Assembly (NCBI GenBank): GCA_003566885.1 | Contig: PXBO01000021.1 | Coordinates: forward strand, 1-64,000 | Direction: 5' to 3' | DNA: 64,000 nucleotides | Origin: Opitutia bacterium | Lineage (GTDB): Bacteria; Verrucomicrobiota; Verrucomicrobiia; Opitutales; T3Sed10-336 | In this document: positions 7,595-17,800 of the stretch, one piece after another | Layout of the letters: each line of letters begins with the position of its first letter | How positions within the stretch are numbered: position 1 is the first letter of the stretch | The notes under the pieces: generated by a model | Databases searched by the model: none | What the model was told of the DNA's origin: nothing | The model's input: the letters and a program-made list of their open reading frames with translations, nothing else | Made by a program: the position numbers and the translations under genes

Positions 7595-10500
7595 ATGAAC
7601 GTTCTCCCCTTCTTCACCGAGCTCCTCCTCAAAGGAACCCTTGTTCTCGTCGCCGCCGCCGGACTCGTTTTCCTCTTGCAACGCAGTTCCGCCGCCCGGC
7701 GATACGCGGTCTGGTTTTCCGCCCTGGTCGGACTTCTTCTCCTCCCGCTTCTCACCTTCACCCTCCCCGGCCTGCAGGTCGTTCCGCGCGCCGGACTGCT
7801 CGACTCACTGCCCGCCCATCCGGCCTGGGAAGACGGTGCGGCGTCCCCGTCTTCACCATCACTCACAACCGGTTCTTCCGCGGAGGTTCGTCCTTTTGCA
7901 ACCTCCGCCGAACGAGCCGAAATTTCCGGCACCGACCGTTCGACCAGAGCATCCGCAGCCGATGGATCCGTCTCGATCCATGGTTCCCCCGAAATCCTCG
8001 CATCGCCGGAAAACGTCTCGGCGGATCCCGCCGATTCCGAACCGGCGTTGGCGCATCCGGGAATGACCCCGCGGCAGTTGCTTACGCGCTTCCTTCCTTG
8101 GCTCTGGCTGAGCGGCGCGCTGCTTGCAGCCTCCCCGATGCTTCTCGGTTTCCTCGGCATTCGCCGCCTCGCTGCCCGGGCGAGACTGGTTGAGCGGGGA
8201 CGGGTCATGCAAATGCTGAGCGCGCTTCAGCGGGATCTGGGCATTCGCTCGCAAGTTCGCCTTCTCATCGGTCCCCGCGGCGCGATGCCGATGACCTGGG
8301 GAACCGGCCTCTTCTCTCCCGCGACGCTCCTCCTTCCGGCCGAGATCAACGGGTGGAGCGACGAGCGCCTGCGCGCGGTTTTATTGCATGAACTCGCCCA
8401 CATCCGGCGGCGCGATTGTTTTACCCAGAGCCTCGCCCGATGCGCCTGCGCGTGTTACTGGTTTCATCCTCTCGCCTGGCTGGCTGGATCGCGCATGCTG
8501 ATTGAGCGGGAACGGGCCTGCGACGACATCGTTCTGCGCCATTCTCCTTCCCCTTCCGCCTATGCCCGGGATCTGATCGAAGTGGCGACGCGCGCCAATC
8601 CGACCCTTCCGGCCGCGCGCGCCGCCATCGCCATGGCGCGTCCCAGCAGAATCGATACACGTCTGCGCGCCATCCTCGACCCCCGCCGCAACCGCGCCGG
8701 CCTGAGCCGCCGTTTGATCGCGGGCCTCGCCGTTTTCTTCGCCCTTGTCGCTCTTCCGGTCGCTTCCCTGCAATGGGCGGCGACGACCGATGCCGACTCC
8801 GCCGAAGGCGAGGTGATCCTCGCTGAGGAAACGGAACGGCGGCAGATGGAACTTCGCCTCGTCGATGCCGTCACCGGGAGTCAGATCCCGGGGACCCGTG
8901 TTTGGGCCAGCAATCCGGAAGGACTGGGCTCCATGGAAGTCGATCCAGGACGCTGGATGATCGATCTTCCCGACGAACGCTCCTACTTCATCGTTCAGGT
9001 CGAGGCGCCAGGCTACGTGCGGATGTGGCTGCTCTGGAATAACCTTCAGTTGGAGAATCCACTTCCGGAAAACCATGTTCTCGAACTCGAGCGCGGATCG
9101 ACCATTGGCGGGATCATCGTTGACGATGCCGGCGAGCCGGTGAGCCGCGCCACGGTCATTGTCCGATTTGAGCCGGAAACACTCGACGGCATCGCCCGTC
9201 TCAGCCGGCCCGAATTGGAAACGGGAGAGGACGGACGCTGGACGTTCGACGCGGCCTCGCGGCACTTCGACGAGGCAATCATCACGGTCTTTCATCCCAA
9301 CTACGCAAGTCATTCGGTCGGAAACGGCAGACCGATTTCCAGCCGCCATGAGCCGGTCGCCGAACTCTTTGACGGCACCGCCCAACGCGTGTTGTCGCGA
9401 GGAATCCGGGTAGAAGGGACGGTGTTGACGGCGGAAGGCGAACCGGCCCGGCAAGCAAGGATCGGGCTCGGCGACTCTTTTTTTATCACCCAGGACAGGC
9501 CGTATTATTTTACCGATGCCGAGGGCCGCTTCCGCCTGCCCGTTCATCCCAACGAAGAGGTGACGTTGAGCATCCGCTATCCGGATCACCCGCCGGGACT
9601 CCTTCGGTTCCACAGTTCGGAACAGAGGGAAAACCTGCTCATTCAACTCGAATCCCCCCAGACCATTACCGGACAAGTAGTCGATGAAAACGGGCCGATT
9701 CCGTTCGCCCGAGTCAGCTTTTTCAGATGGAGGAACATTACCTCGATCCATCGCATGCAAGCGGATGACCAAGGACGGTTTGCCTGGGATCTCGCTCCAA
9801 GTGACGAGGTCCTCGCGACCATCAGCGCCGAAGGTTATACCGTCCTCAGGGATTATCCGGTGCAAGCCGGGGAGGAGAATCTCATCCGGTTGTCTCCTAT
9901 TCCGACCATACAAGGAATGGTGGTAGATGCAGAAACCGGGGAGGCGATTCCTGAGTTTCGCTTGGCCCGGTCCCTCGCCTACCGTGCAGACACGGAGCCC
10001 ATGACCCCTACCTCCTGGGAGGAAGACGAAGCCCGGATGCTTCATTTCCGAGATGGCGTCTTTGCCTTCACCCCCGACGCAATGTATCGTCGCCACGCAT
10101 ACCGGGTGATCGCGCCCGGATATCGTATGGCCGAGTCGGAACTTTTCGACTTGGACGATGGAGACCAGACACTCCTGTTTGAATTGGAGCGGGCCGAGTG
10201 GGTCGCCGGCCGGGTGCTGACTCCGTCGGGAAGGGCAGCCGCGAATGCCCGTCTCCACCTGACGATGGGGAGGGGATCCCTGGAGTTTGTGGACGGGAGA
10301 CTGAACCATTCCCGTCCCACGGCGACCGAAGGGAAAACGGCATCGGACGGCTCTTTCCAGTTTCCGCCGGTGGATGAACCCTTTTTCCTGCTCGTGCTGC
10401 ATGACGAAGGCTACGCGGAAGTTCCGTGGGATAACTTCCCGGATACGGGCGAAATCCGCTTGCAGGCATGGAGCCGGGTCACCGGAACCGCCCACATCCG

Positions 10501-11113
10501 CGGTAGCGTCGCCCCGAATCACGAGATCGCGGCCCGCTATACCCGGGCCTCCGGGACCGATACTCCGTATATCTCTTACGAGGTGCGGACCTTTTCGGAT
10601 GCGTCCGGACTCTTCTCCTTCGACCGGCTTCCGGCCGGTGACGTTATGATCTCCCGCGCAACCCGGGACCGTGCGTCACTATTCATCCGGCGCACCGCCT
10701 TCGATACCCGTACCTGGCTTGAAACGGCCTCCGGTGAAGTCACGACGGTGCAACTCGGAGGCGAAGGACGCCCGCTGACGGGCCGAATCTCCTTAGCCGG
10801 CCTGGAGGGAATTCCGTGGGTCGCGCCAACGAGCTACATCGCCCCCGCGGGATTAACCAGAAACGAGGCCGTCCGCGTGCGGCGCGACCTGATTGTGCAG
10901 CCGGACGGTTCCTTCCGGCTGGAGGAGCTCGAGCCGGGAGATTATCTCCTGACCATCGACTTTCAGGACGATCCGCAGCATGGACACCAAACCCTCGGAA
11001 GGGTCACCCAACCCTTTACAATGCCGGACTACTCCGGCCGCTACAGCGACGAGCCGCTGGAGTTGCCGGTTTTGCCGATTCAACTGACAGAGCAAGCTGC
11101 ATCCAGAAACTAA
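7595..11113 (+). CDS. BlaR1/MecR1-type M56 peptidase with long C-terminal carboxypeptidase-regulatory-like (CNA-B/TTR-like) repeats
   Basis: AVLLHELAHIRRRDCFTQSLARCACACYWFHPLAWLA...ERERACDD (HExxH); repeated GxIVDDAGEPVSRATVIV-type beta-sandwich segments after residue ~410. Confidence 0.88.
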   Translation: MNVLPFFTELLLKGTLVLVAAAGLVFLLQRSSAARRYAVWFSALVGLLLLPLLTFTLPGLQVVPRAGLLDSLPAHPAWEDGAASPSSPSLTTGSSAEVRPFATSAERAEISGTDRSTRASAADGSVSIHGSPEILASPENVSADPADSEPALAHPGMTPRQLLTRFLPWLWLSGALLAASPMLLGFLGIRRLAARARLVERGRVMQMLSALQRDLGIRSQVRLLIGPRGAMPMTWGTGLFSPATLLLPAEINGWSDERLRAVLLHELAHIRRRDCFTQSLARCACACYWFHPLAWLAGSRMLIERERACDDIVLRHSPSPSAYARDLIEVATRANPTLPAARAAIAMARPSRIDTRLRAILDPRRNRAGLSRRLIAGLAVFFALVALPVASLQWAATTDADSAEGEVILAEETERRQMELRLVDAVTGSQIPGTRVWASNPEGLGSMEVDPGRWMIDLPDERSYFIVQVEAPGYVRMWLLWNNLQLENPLPENHVLELERGSTIGGIIVDDAGEPVSRATVIVRFEPETLDGIARLSRPELETGEDGRWTFDAASRHFDEAIITVFHPNYASHSVGNGRPISSRHEPVAELFDGTAQRVLSRGIRVEGTVLTAEGEPARQARIGLGDSFFITQDRPYYFTDAEGRFRLPVHPNEEVTLSIRYPDHPPGLLRFHSSEQRENLLIQLESPQTITGQVVDENGPIPFARVSFFRWRNITSIHRMQADDQGRFAWDLAPSDEVLATISAEGYTVLRDYPVQAGEENLIRLSPIPTIQGMVVDAETGEAIPEFRLARSLAYRADTEPMTPTSWEEDEARMLHFRDGVFAFTPDAMYRRHAYRVIAPGYRMAESELFDLDDGDQTLLFELERAEWVAGRVLTPSGRAAANARLHLTMGRGSLEFVDGRLNHSRPTATEGKTASDGSFQFPPVDEPFFLLVLHDEGYAEVPWDNFPDTGEIRLQAWSRVTGTAHIRGSVAPNHEIAARYTRASGTDTPYISYEVRTFSDASGLFSFDRLPAGDVMISRATRDRASLFIRRTAFDTRTWLETASGEVTTVQLGGEGRPLTGRISLAGLEGIPWVAPTSYIAPAGLTRNEAVRVRRDLIVQPDGSFRLEELEPGDYLLTIDFQDDPQHGHQTLGRVTQPFTMPDYSGRYSDEPLELPVLPIQLTEQAASRN

Positions 11114-11124
11114 TCACACACGAG

Positions 11125-11188
11125 TTCAACGTTCGAAGTTGAAAGTTCCCCGATTCTCCCCTTCCCCGACTCACCCCCCCCGCCTCCT
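11125..11188. repeat. Intergenic repeat copy 1 (TTCAACGTTCGAAGTTGAAAGTTC + C-run tract)
   Basis: Shares AACGTTCGAAGTTGAAAGTTC and CCCCGATTCTCCCCTTCCCCG with 14014-14098. Confidence 0.8.
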
Positions 11189-11680
11189 CAGCGAATGAGA
11201 GAATCGACCGCGGATTCGACTCCCCTTCCTTGAAAGCGGATGGTTCCGTCAGCATCGATCACGTCTGCTGAGAACAGCCTCCCCAAAAAGTTCGAGCCAA
11301 GGGTCGTCGGTGGCATCGATCTCCTCCCGATTCTCCAACCGCAACCGGAGATGCGTTTCGACGCCCTTCGCACCGGTCATCATGGACGGTGGAAAATCCG
11401 ACCATCGAAGGTCTCCCGACTTCCATCCCGACGGAAACTCGACCAAGTCAAGGAGAGTGACTTCAAATTCCTCGTCCGTATTCGAAAGCCGAATGCGCAG
11501 GCTACGCAGGCCCGGCAAAACCTTCTGGACGCTCATCTCCTGGCCCTTATGAGGCAATGAATGGAAATCCACAGGAACCGATCCCTGAAGCGGCGAGGAT
11601 ATCAGAGGACTCAGGGTGCCGCCGATGAGGAGTATGGCGCGGAGGACGCGGCCTGAGGCGGAGGGGATGAGAAAGGCCAT
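11188..11680 (-). CDS. Hypothetical secreted protein, probable frameshift near 11285
   Basis: ORF 11249..11680 continues sensibly in the other frame as RLFSADVIDADGTIRFQGRGVESAVDSLIR* (stop 11188). Confidence 0.45.
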
Positions 11681-11995
11681 AAAGGGCAGAATCGTTGAGG
11701 GCGACCGGGAGTCAAGGCTTTCCTGGGGAGAAAGGGCAAAGCCGGCGCCCGGTTCGAACGTTCATCCGGCGCGCGCGCCCCCCGGCCCCGCCAGGAATAC
11801 GCGAGCATGATGCAAAAAGGAAGGCTTGTGCACATCGATGGAGACGGACATGATCCCCACCATGACGAGCTCGAATGGTCGGCAGTATCGACGGAATTTC
11901 TTTCGAGCCTTCAATGATTCGGAAAATCGGTGAGAGCCGTGCCCATGGATCGCGGCCAACCTTGATATAAGGGCAAAAAGGAGAAGGGCAATTTT

Positions 11996-13813
11996 ATGAG
12001 ACTCAACCTAAACGGGACAGGAATGATTGCAGGTTGGCTGGCACTCGGGGGAGTGGCGGCGTTTGGACAAGTGGGATCCGAGGGACCTTCCGAGGCGCGG
12101 GCCGCTTCGGCTGAGGTTCCGGGAACGGAGGCGCGAGTGTTTGAAAATGAAAGTTTCATTATCGGAGCCGACATCTCATGGGTTCCGTCACAGGAAGACC
12201 GGGGGACGGTCTTCTCCGATCAGGGAGTCGAGAAAGATGTGCTCGAGATCCTGACGGACAACGAATTCAACTGGATAAGACTGCGGCTGTTTGTCGATCC
12301 CACCGCGGAGAACGGATACTCGCGGGACGGTTACTGCGGCTTGGAGCAAACCCTGGCGATGGCCAGGCGGGTGCATGACGCAGGCATGAAGTTCCTGCTC
12401 GATTTTCACTACAGCGATACCTGGGCGGATCCGGGAAAGCAGTTCACTCCCGCTTCATGGACGCATCTCACCGGCACTGATCTTGCAGATCAAGTGTACG
12501 ACTACACCTACGAAACCGTCAGGCGGTTCATCGACGAGGGTGTGACGCCGGAAATGATTCAGATCGGCAATGAAGTCCATCACGGGATGCTTTGGCCCGA
12601 AGGCGAAATGACGGAGTCCGGTGAAGAATTCGGCCGGCTTTTGCGCCGCGCCAGTGAAGGCGTGCGTGCCGCCGACCCCGGCATTATGATCATGGTTCAT
12701 GCCGCTCTCGGTGGCGATAAGGAAGAGTCGGTCGTGTTTTACGACAAAGTGCTTGAGCATGGGGTCGTTTTTGATGTGATCGGCCAATCGTACTATCCGG
12801 AGTATCACGGAACGCTGGAGGATCTGGAGACCAACCTGAACAATCTGGCGATTCATTACAAGATGCCGATTATGGTGGTGGAGTACCAGGTGCACCGGAG
12901 GGAGGTCAACGAAATCGTCAGGGATCTACCGGACGGGCTCGGTTGGGGAACCTTTATTTGGGAGCCCACGTCCGCACGTTGGGGAGGACTTTTTGACCGA
13001 AACGGGGCCACTACCGAACACATGGCGATTTATCCGGAATTCGTTTCGAACTCCCGGGAATCGGCGAAGGAGATTACGGTGACTAAGGATATCCCCTATC
13101 GCGAAGGCGAGAGTAGCAAGTGGAGGCTGGATATGGCCATGCCGGCGGACGGTGGAGAATCCCTGCGTCCGGGTCTTGTCATTGTGCATGGCGGCGGATG
13201 GAGGGCGGGTTCGAAGGAAGTGGATGTTTATCAATCGATGATGACGGAGTATGCGCGAAAGGGATACGTGACGATCAACGTCAACTATCGATTGCTTGAT
13301 GAGGCTCCGTTTCCGGCCTGCATTGAGGATGTGAAAGCCGCGGTCCGCTGGTTTCGCGCCCATGCCGAGGAGTATGGGGTGGACCCGGACCGGATCGGGG
13401 CCTATGGCCATTCGGCCGGGGCGCATCTGGCGCTGATGCTGGGGATGGCGCCGGAGTCGGCCGGCCTGGAAGGCGACGGCGGTTGGGACGACTATTCGAG
13501 CGTGGTCAATGTTGTCGCAGCCGGCTCGCCGCCCACCGAGTTGGGCCGCGATACACCGATGGCCAACCCGATATGGTGGCCGATCGGCTATATTTCGCGC
13601 GACGCTCCTCCCCTGTTCCTCATTCAGGGAACCGCGGATCGCGTCGTCCGCGCGGAGCTGACCGATGATTTTGTGGAAAAGATGAAAGCCGAAGGGGCCG
13701 ATATTGAGTATCTTAGAATCGAAGGAGGGGACCACGGGGTCGCCTACAACGAGAGTCTTGAGGTCACCGCCCCGGCGATTGAGACCTTCTTTGCCAAACA
13801 CCTGAAACCGTAA
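11996..13813 (+). CDS. Bifunctional GH53 endo-beta-1,4-galactanase-like domain fused to alpha/beta-hydrolase esterase
   Basis: FIIGADISWVPSQEDRG...FNWIRLRLFVDP...KFLLDFHYSDTWADPGKQ...IQIGNEVHHGMLWP (GH53); then VIVHGGGWRAGSKE...IGAYGHSAGAHLALMLG (HGGG and GxSxG). Confidence 0.9.
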   Translation: MRLNLNGTGMIAGWLALGGVAAFGQVGSEGPSEARAASAEVPGTEARVFENESFIIGADISWVPSQEDRGTVFSDQGVEKDVLEILTDNEFNWIRLRLFVDPTAENGYSRDGYCGLEQTLAMARRVHDAGMKFLLDFHYSDTWADPGKQFTPASWTHLTGTDLADQVYDYTYETVRRFIDEGVTPEMIQIGNEVHHGMLWPEGEMTESGEEFGRLLRRASEGVRAADPGIMIMVHAALGGDKEESVVFYDKVLEHGVVFDVIGQSYYPEYHGTLEDLETNLNNLAIHYKMPIMVVEYQVHRREVNEIVRDLPDGLGWGTFIWEPTSARWGGLFDRNGATTEHMAIYPEFVSNSRESAKEITVTKDIPYREGESSKWRLDMAMPADGGESLRPGLVIVHGGGWRAGSKEVDVYQSMMTEYARKGYVTINVNYRLLDEAPFPACIEDVKAAVRWFRAHAEEYGVDPDRIGAYGHSAGAHLALMLGMAPESAGLEGDGGWDDYSSVVNVVAAGSPPTELGRDTPMANPIWWPIGYISRDAPPLFLIQGTADRVVRAELTDDFVEKMKAEGADIEYLRIEGGDHGVAYNESLEVTAPAIETFFAKHLKP

Positions 13814-14013
13814 GGGACGAATGCTGTGGCTGAGATGAACCAGATCCCGTAACATTGATAGCACCTGTCAAGCCGCCAACCGCCACAAAGCCGGCATTTC
13901 AGTATCCATAGGCCCGAGCCACTTTTCTCCCAACCCGGGGCGACGGACTTTACGTCCGGAGATCCTCCGTTGCCTCACTCCTCGATGAATAATACAATCG
14001 GACCGTCCACCTC

Positions 14014-14098
14014 TCAACGTTGAACGTTCGAAGTTGAAAGTTCTCCGGCTCCCCCCCCTTCCCCGATTCTCCCCTTCCCCGCCTCCCTGCCTCCCCCC
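14014..14098. repeat. Intergenic repeat copy 2, C-run rich
   Basis: See 11125-11188. Confidence 0.8.
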
Positions 14099-14107
14099 GG
14101 CATCGCC

Positions 14108-14653
14108 TCACGAATTGCCTTCGAGGAGCAATTCCATGTAGACGACGTCGAGCCAGCGGCCGAACTTGAAGCCGACTTGTTTGAAGCGGCCCACGGTTTC
14201 GAACCCGAAACGGGCGTGCAGGGCGATGCTTCCGGTCTGCTCCGCGTCGATCGCGGCGATGACGGCGTGGTGCCCGAGGGCGCGGGCGCGCGAGAGCAGG
14301 TCCTGCAGAAGCGCCGATCCGATACCGTTGCGTTGGTGTTCGGGATCGACGTAAACCGAGTTTTCGACCGTGCGCCGGTAGGCGCAACGCGAGTGGTAGG
14401 GGGAAAGAGCCGCCCAGCCCGCCACCCGGTCGTTCAGCAGAGCAACGGTCACCGGGTGGCCGGGCGCCCTCTCGCGGAACCAGCGGAACCGGCTCTCCAT
14501 CGAATCTGGTTCCTCCTGGTAGGTGCTGGTCGAGTGCCGAACGTAGTGATTGTAGAGGTCGTTGATCGCGCTCAGGTCGGATTCCAAAGCCGGCCGGATG
14601 GAGAGGGGACCGGCGGTCCCTTCGCGTTGCCTTCGATCGTTAGGTGTCGTCAT
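14108..14653 (-). CDS. GNAT N-acetyltransferase (phosphinothricin acetyltransferase-like)
   Basis: IRPALESDLSAINDLYNHYVRHSTSTY...YVDPEHQRNGIGSALLQDLL...NS; longer ORF to 14764 possible. Confidence 0.85.
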   Translation of the reverse strand: MTTPNDRRQREGTAGPLSIRPALESDLSAINDLYNHYVRHSTSTYQEEPDSMESRFRWFRERAPGHPVTVALLNDRVAGWAALSPYHSRCAYRRTVENSVYVDPEHQRNGIGSALLQDLLSRARALGHHAVIAAIDAEQTGSIALHARFGFETVGRFKQVGFKFGRWLDVVYMELLLEGNS

Positions 14654-14869
14654 GCAGCTTTCGTTTGCCAAACCCCTATTCTGGAAAATCCCTTGCCGAT
14701 TTCCAGCACGGAAAGTGGTACACCCTCGCCTTGCGGCAACGGACTTATAAGAAAAAATCGTCACCCGGGGCGGTAGTCTTGACTGCGGGGGCGATAGTCA
14801 CGAGGTTTGTGGGTTATGGAAAACCACCCCGAACGTCGGGGATTCAGGCATAACCGCATAAAACCTATC

Positions 14870-17800
14870 ATGAAGTTCCGCACCCCTCTGACCCTCCTGT
14901 TATTGTTAATCGCCCTTTCGATTCCGGTGATCCTTTGGCTCACGGGAAACAGGGATGAGCCCGGTCTGGCGGGGTCGTCATCGAGCGGGTCCGGCGAAAC
15001 GGTCGACGGCGAAGCGCCGGAGTCGCCCTGGGATCGGGTCGGGCAGTTGGCGGCGGCGGCGCCGCCGATGGTGCCGGTGGGCGCTAATCCCGACGAGGTC
15101 GCGGAGGCCGCCTTTCGAAGCGGAATCGTGGCCGCGGATACTCCCGGTCATGCGGTCGATATCGATATCGACATCCGGGGAGTACGGGAATTGCTTCTCA
15201 TCGTGGACGATGCCGACGACGGCATCGCGGCCGATTGGGCCAACTGGATGGAGCCTCGCCTGATCGACGAACGGGGGGATGCCACCCCGTTGACCGACCT
15301 GGAGTGGACCAGGGCCACCACCGGCTGGGGACAGGTCAGGCGCAACGCCAACACCGAAGGCGGGCCTATGAGGGTCGACGGCGAGGAGGTCTCGTTCGGG
15401 ATCGGGGTGCACTCGCACTCGGAGATCGTTTACCTGCTTCCGGAAGATCATGACTTCGTGCGATTCGTCGCGCGTGCGGGAATCGATCACGGCGGAGTCA
15501 GTCAAAACATGGGGGCGTCGGTGCGGTTTTCCGTGTACGCGGACGAGGTTCCCCGCCAGAGGGTGCGCAACAGCCGCGATCCCGGGCATGCCGTGGAGCA
15601 ACTCGACGTATCCGCCGGCCTTGATGTCACGCTTTTCGCTTCCGAACCGATGATCACCAGCCCGGCGAATATCGATATCGATCACCTCGGGCGCATCTGG
15701 CTCGCCGATGTCCAGAATTACCGCGGGCAAGCGGGAACCCGGCCGGAAGGCGACCGCATTCTGATCCTCGAGGACACCGACGGCGACGGCGTCGCGGATA
15801 AGGTCACCACCTTCTACCAGGGCAACGACATCGATTCGCTCCTCGGGATCACCGTGCTCGGCAACAAGGTAATTGTCGCCTGCTCGCCGAACGTATTCAT
15901 TTTTCATGACGATACAGGCGATGGAAAGGCCGACCGCAAGGAGTTGCTGTTCACCGACACCGGGCAAATACAGTGGGACCATTCCGCCCACCGCTTTGTG
16001 TTCGGACCGGACGGCAAGGTTTACTGGAACTTCGGCGATACCGGTCATCACGTGCACGACGCCGATGGCAACATCATCGTGGACCTGGCGGGGAACGAGG
16101 TCCGTGACAACGGGAATCCTTACCGCAAGGGCATGGCGTTTCGCTGCAACCTTGACGGGTCGGAGTTCGAGGTGTTGGGCCATAATTTCCGCAACCCCTA
16201 CGAACTGACGGTGGATTCCTTCGGCACGGTCTGGCAGTCCGACAACGACGACGACGGGAATCGGGCCTGCCGGATCAACTTCCTGATGGAGTTCGGCAAC
16301 TACGGCTACACCGACGAACGCACCGGCGCCGGATGGAGGGCCGAGCGGGTCGGCATGCATCCGGAAGTTCCGCTGCGGCACTGGTACACCAACGATCCGG
16401 GCGTCGTGCCGAACGTCCTGGACACGGGCGCCGGCTCGCCCGCCGGCATTATTTTCTACGAAGGCGATCTGCTCGGAGAAACGTTCCGAAACCGGATGAT
16501 TCACACCGAACCGGGAAGAAACCTGGTTCGGGCGTATCCGGTCGTTCAAGACGGCGCGGGATATGCCGGAGACATGATTCCGCTCCTGCACGGAGCGCGC
16601 GACAACTGGTTCCGCCCCGTTTCGCTGCGGACGGCGCCGGACGGGTCGGTCTTTGTCATCGATTGGTACGATCCCGGCGTCGGCGGTCACGCCAAGGGCG
16701 ACGAGTCGCGCGGACGCGTTTTCCGGATCGCGCCTCCCGGCAACGTTTATTCCGTGCCCGAGTTCGATTACACGACAGCCGAAGGCGCCGTCGAAGCTTT
16801 GAAAAACCCCAACGAATCGGTTCGCTACATGGCCTGGACGGCCCTGAACGAAATGGGCGAGGCGGCGCTCCCCGCCCTCCGCGACCTGTACGAGTCGGAC
16901 GACCCGCGTTTCCGGGCGCGTGCGCTTTGGCTGCTCTCGAAGATCGAGGGTTCGGGAGAGGGTTTCTTGGAGACCGCCGTTGGCGATGAAAACGAGGACA
17001 TTCGCATCACCGCCCTTCGCGCCGCGCGGCAGATCGATGTCGATATCCTCGACTACGTCCGGCGCGTCGCTCGGGATCCTTCGCCGCGGGTGCGCCGTGA
17101 AGCCCTGATCGCTCTCCGGCATCAGGAACATCCGGAGGCCGCCAACCTCTGGGCGGAACTCGCGGAGCAGCACACCCCCGGCGACCGCTGGTATGTCGAA
17201 GCGCTCGGGATCGCCGCGGATCGTCAATGGGAACCCTTTTTCGACGCCTGGCTGGCCGGGATCGGCGGCGAATGGGACACGCCCGCGGGACGCGAAATCG
17301 TCTGGCGGAGCCGCTTCCCTGCCGCCGTCCCGCTGCTGGCGGAAATCATCGCCGATCCCGCCACTCCCCGCGACGCCCTGCCGCGCTATTTCCGGGCGCT
17401 GGATTTCCATAACCGGGACCACCGCCGGGACGTGCTGGTGGCCGCGCTCGGGGTCGACCATGAAGGCGCCGACGCGATCGCCGAACTGGCCCTGGGCCAG
17501 CTCGGTCCGGTCAATCTGGACGACGAGCCCGGCATGATGCGCGCCGTCGAGCGGGCGCTCGAACAAACCGACACCGGCGGCGCGGTGCGCCTGATCGAAC
17601 AGTTTGAGTTGCGCGGCGAATCGGATCGCCTGCTGGAAGCGCTGGTCGGGTACCCGAATCAACAGACCGGCGTGCGCGCCGCGCGCCTTTTGCTGGCCTG
17701 GGAGCAGATCGGGCTCGTCGAGCGGGCGATCGATAACGAAGAAGACGCGGGGGCCATTCTCCAGACTTTGGGAATGAGCGGCGAGCCGAGTGCACTGCCG

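Noticed and set aside
8381-10522. 713-aa minus ORF
   Set aside because: Shadow of the BlaR1-like gene; no recognisable domain.
11762-11959. 65-aa minus ORF
   Set aside because: No domain, no clear ribosome-binding site, probably chance.
14978-17662. 894-aa minus ORF
   Set aside because: Shadow of the PVC dehydrogenase.
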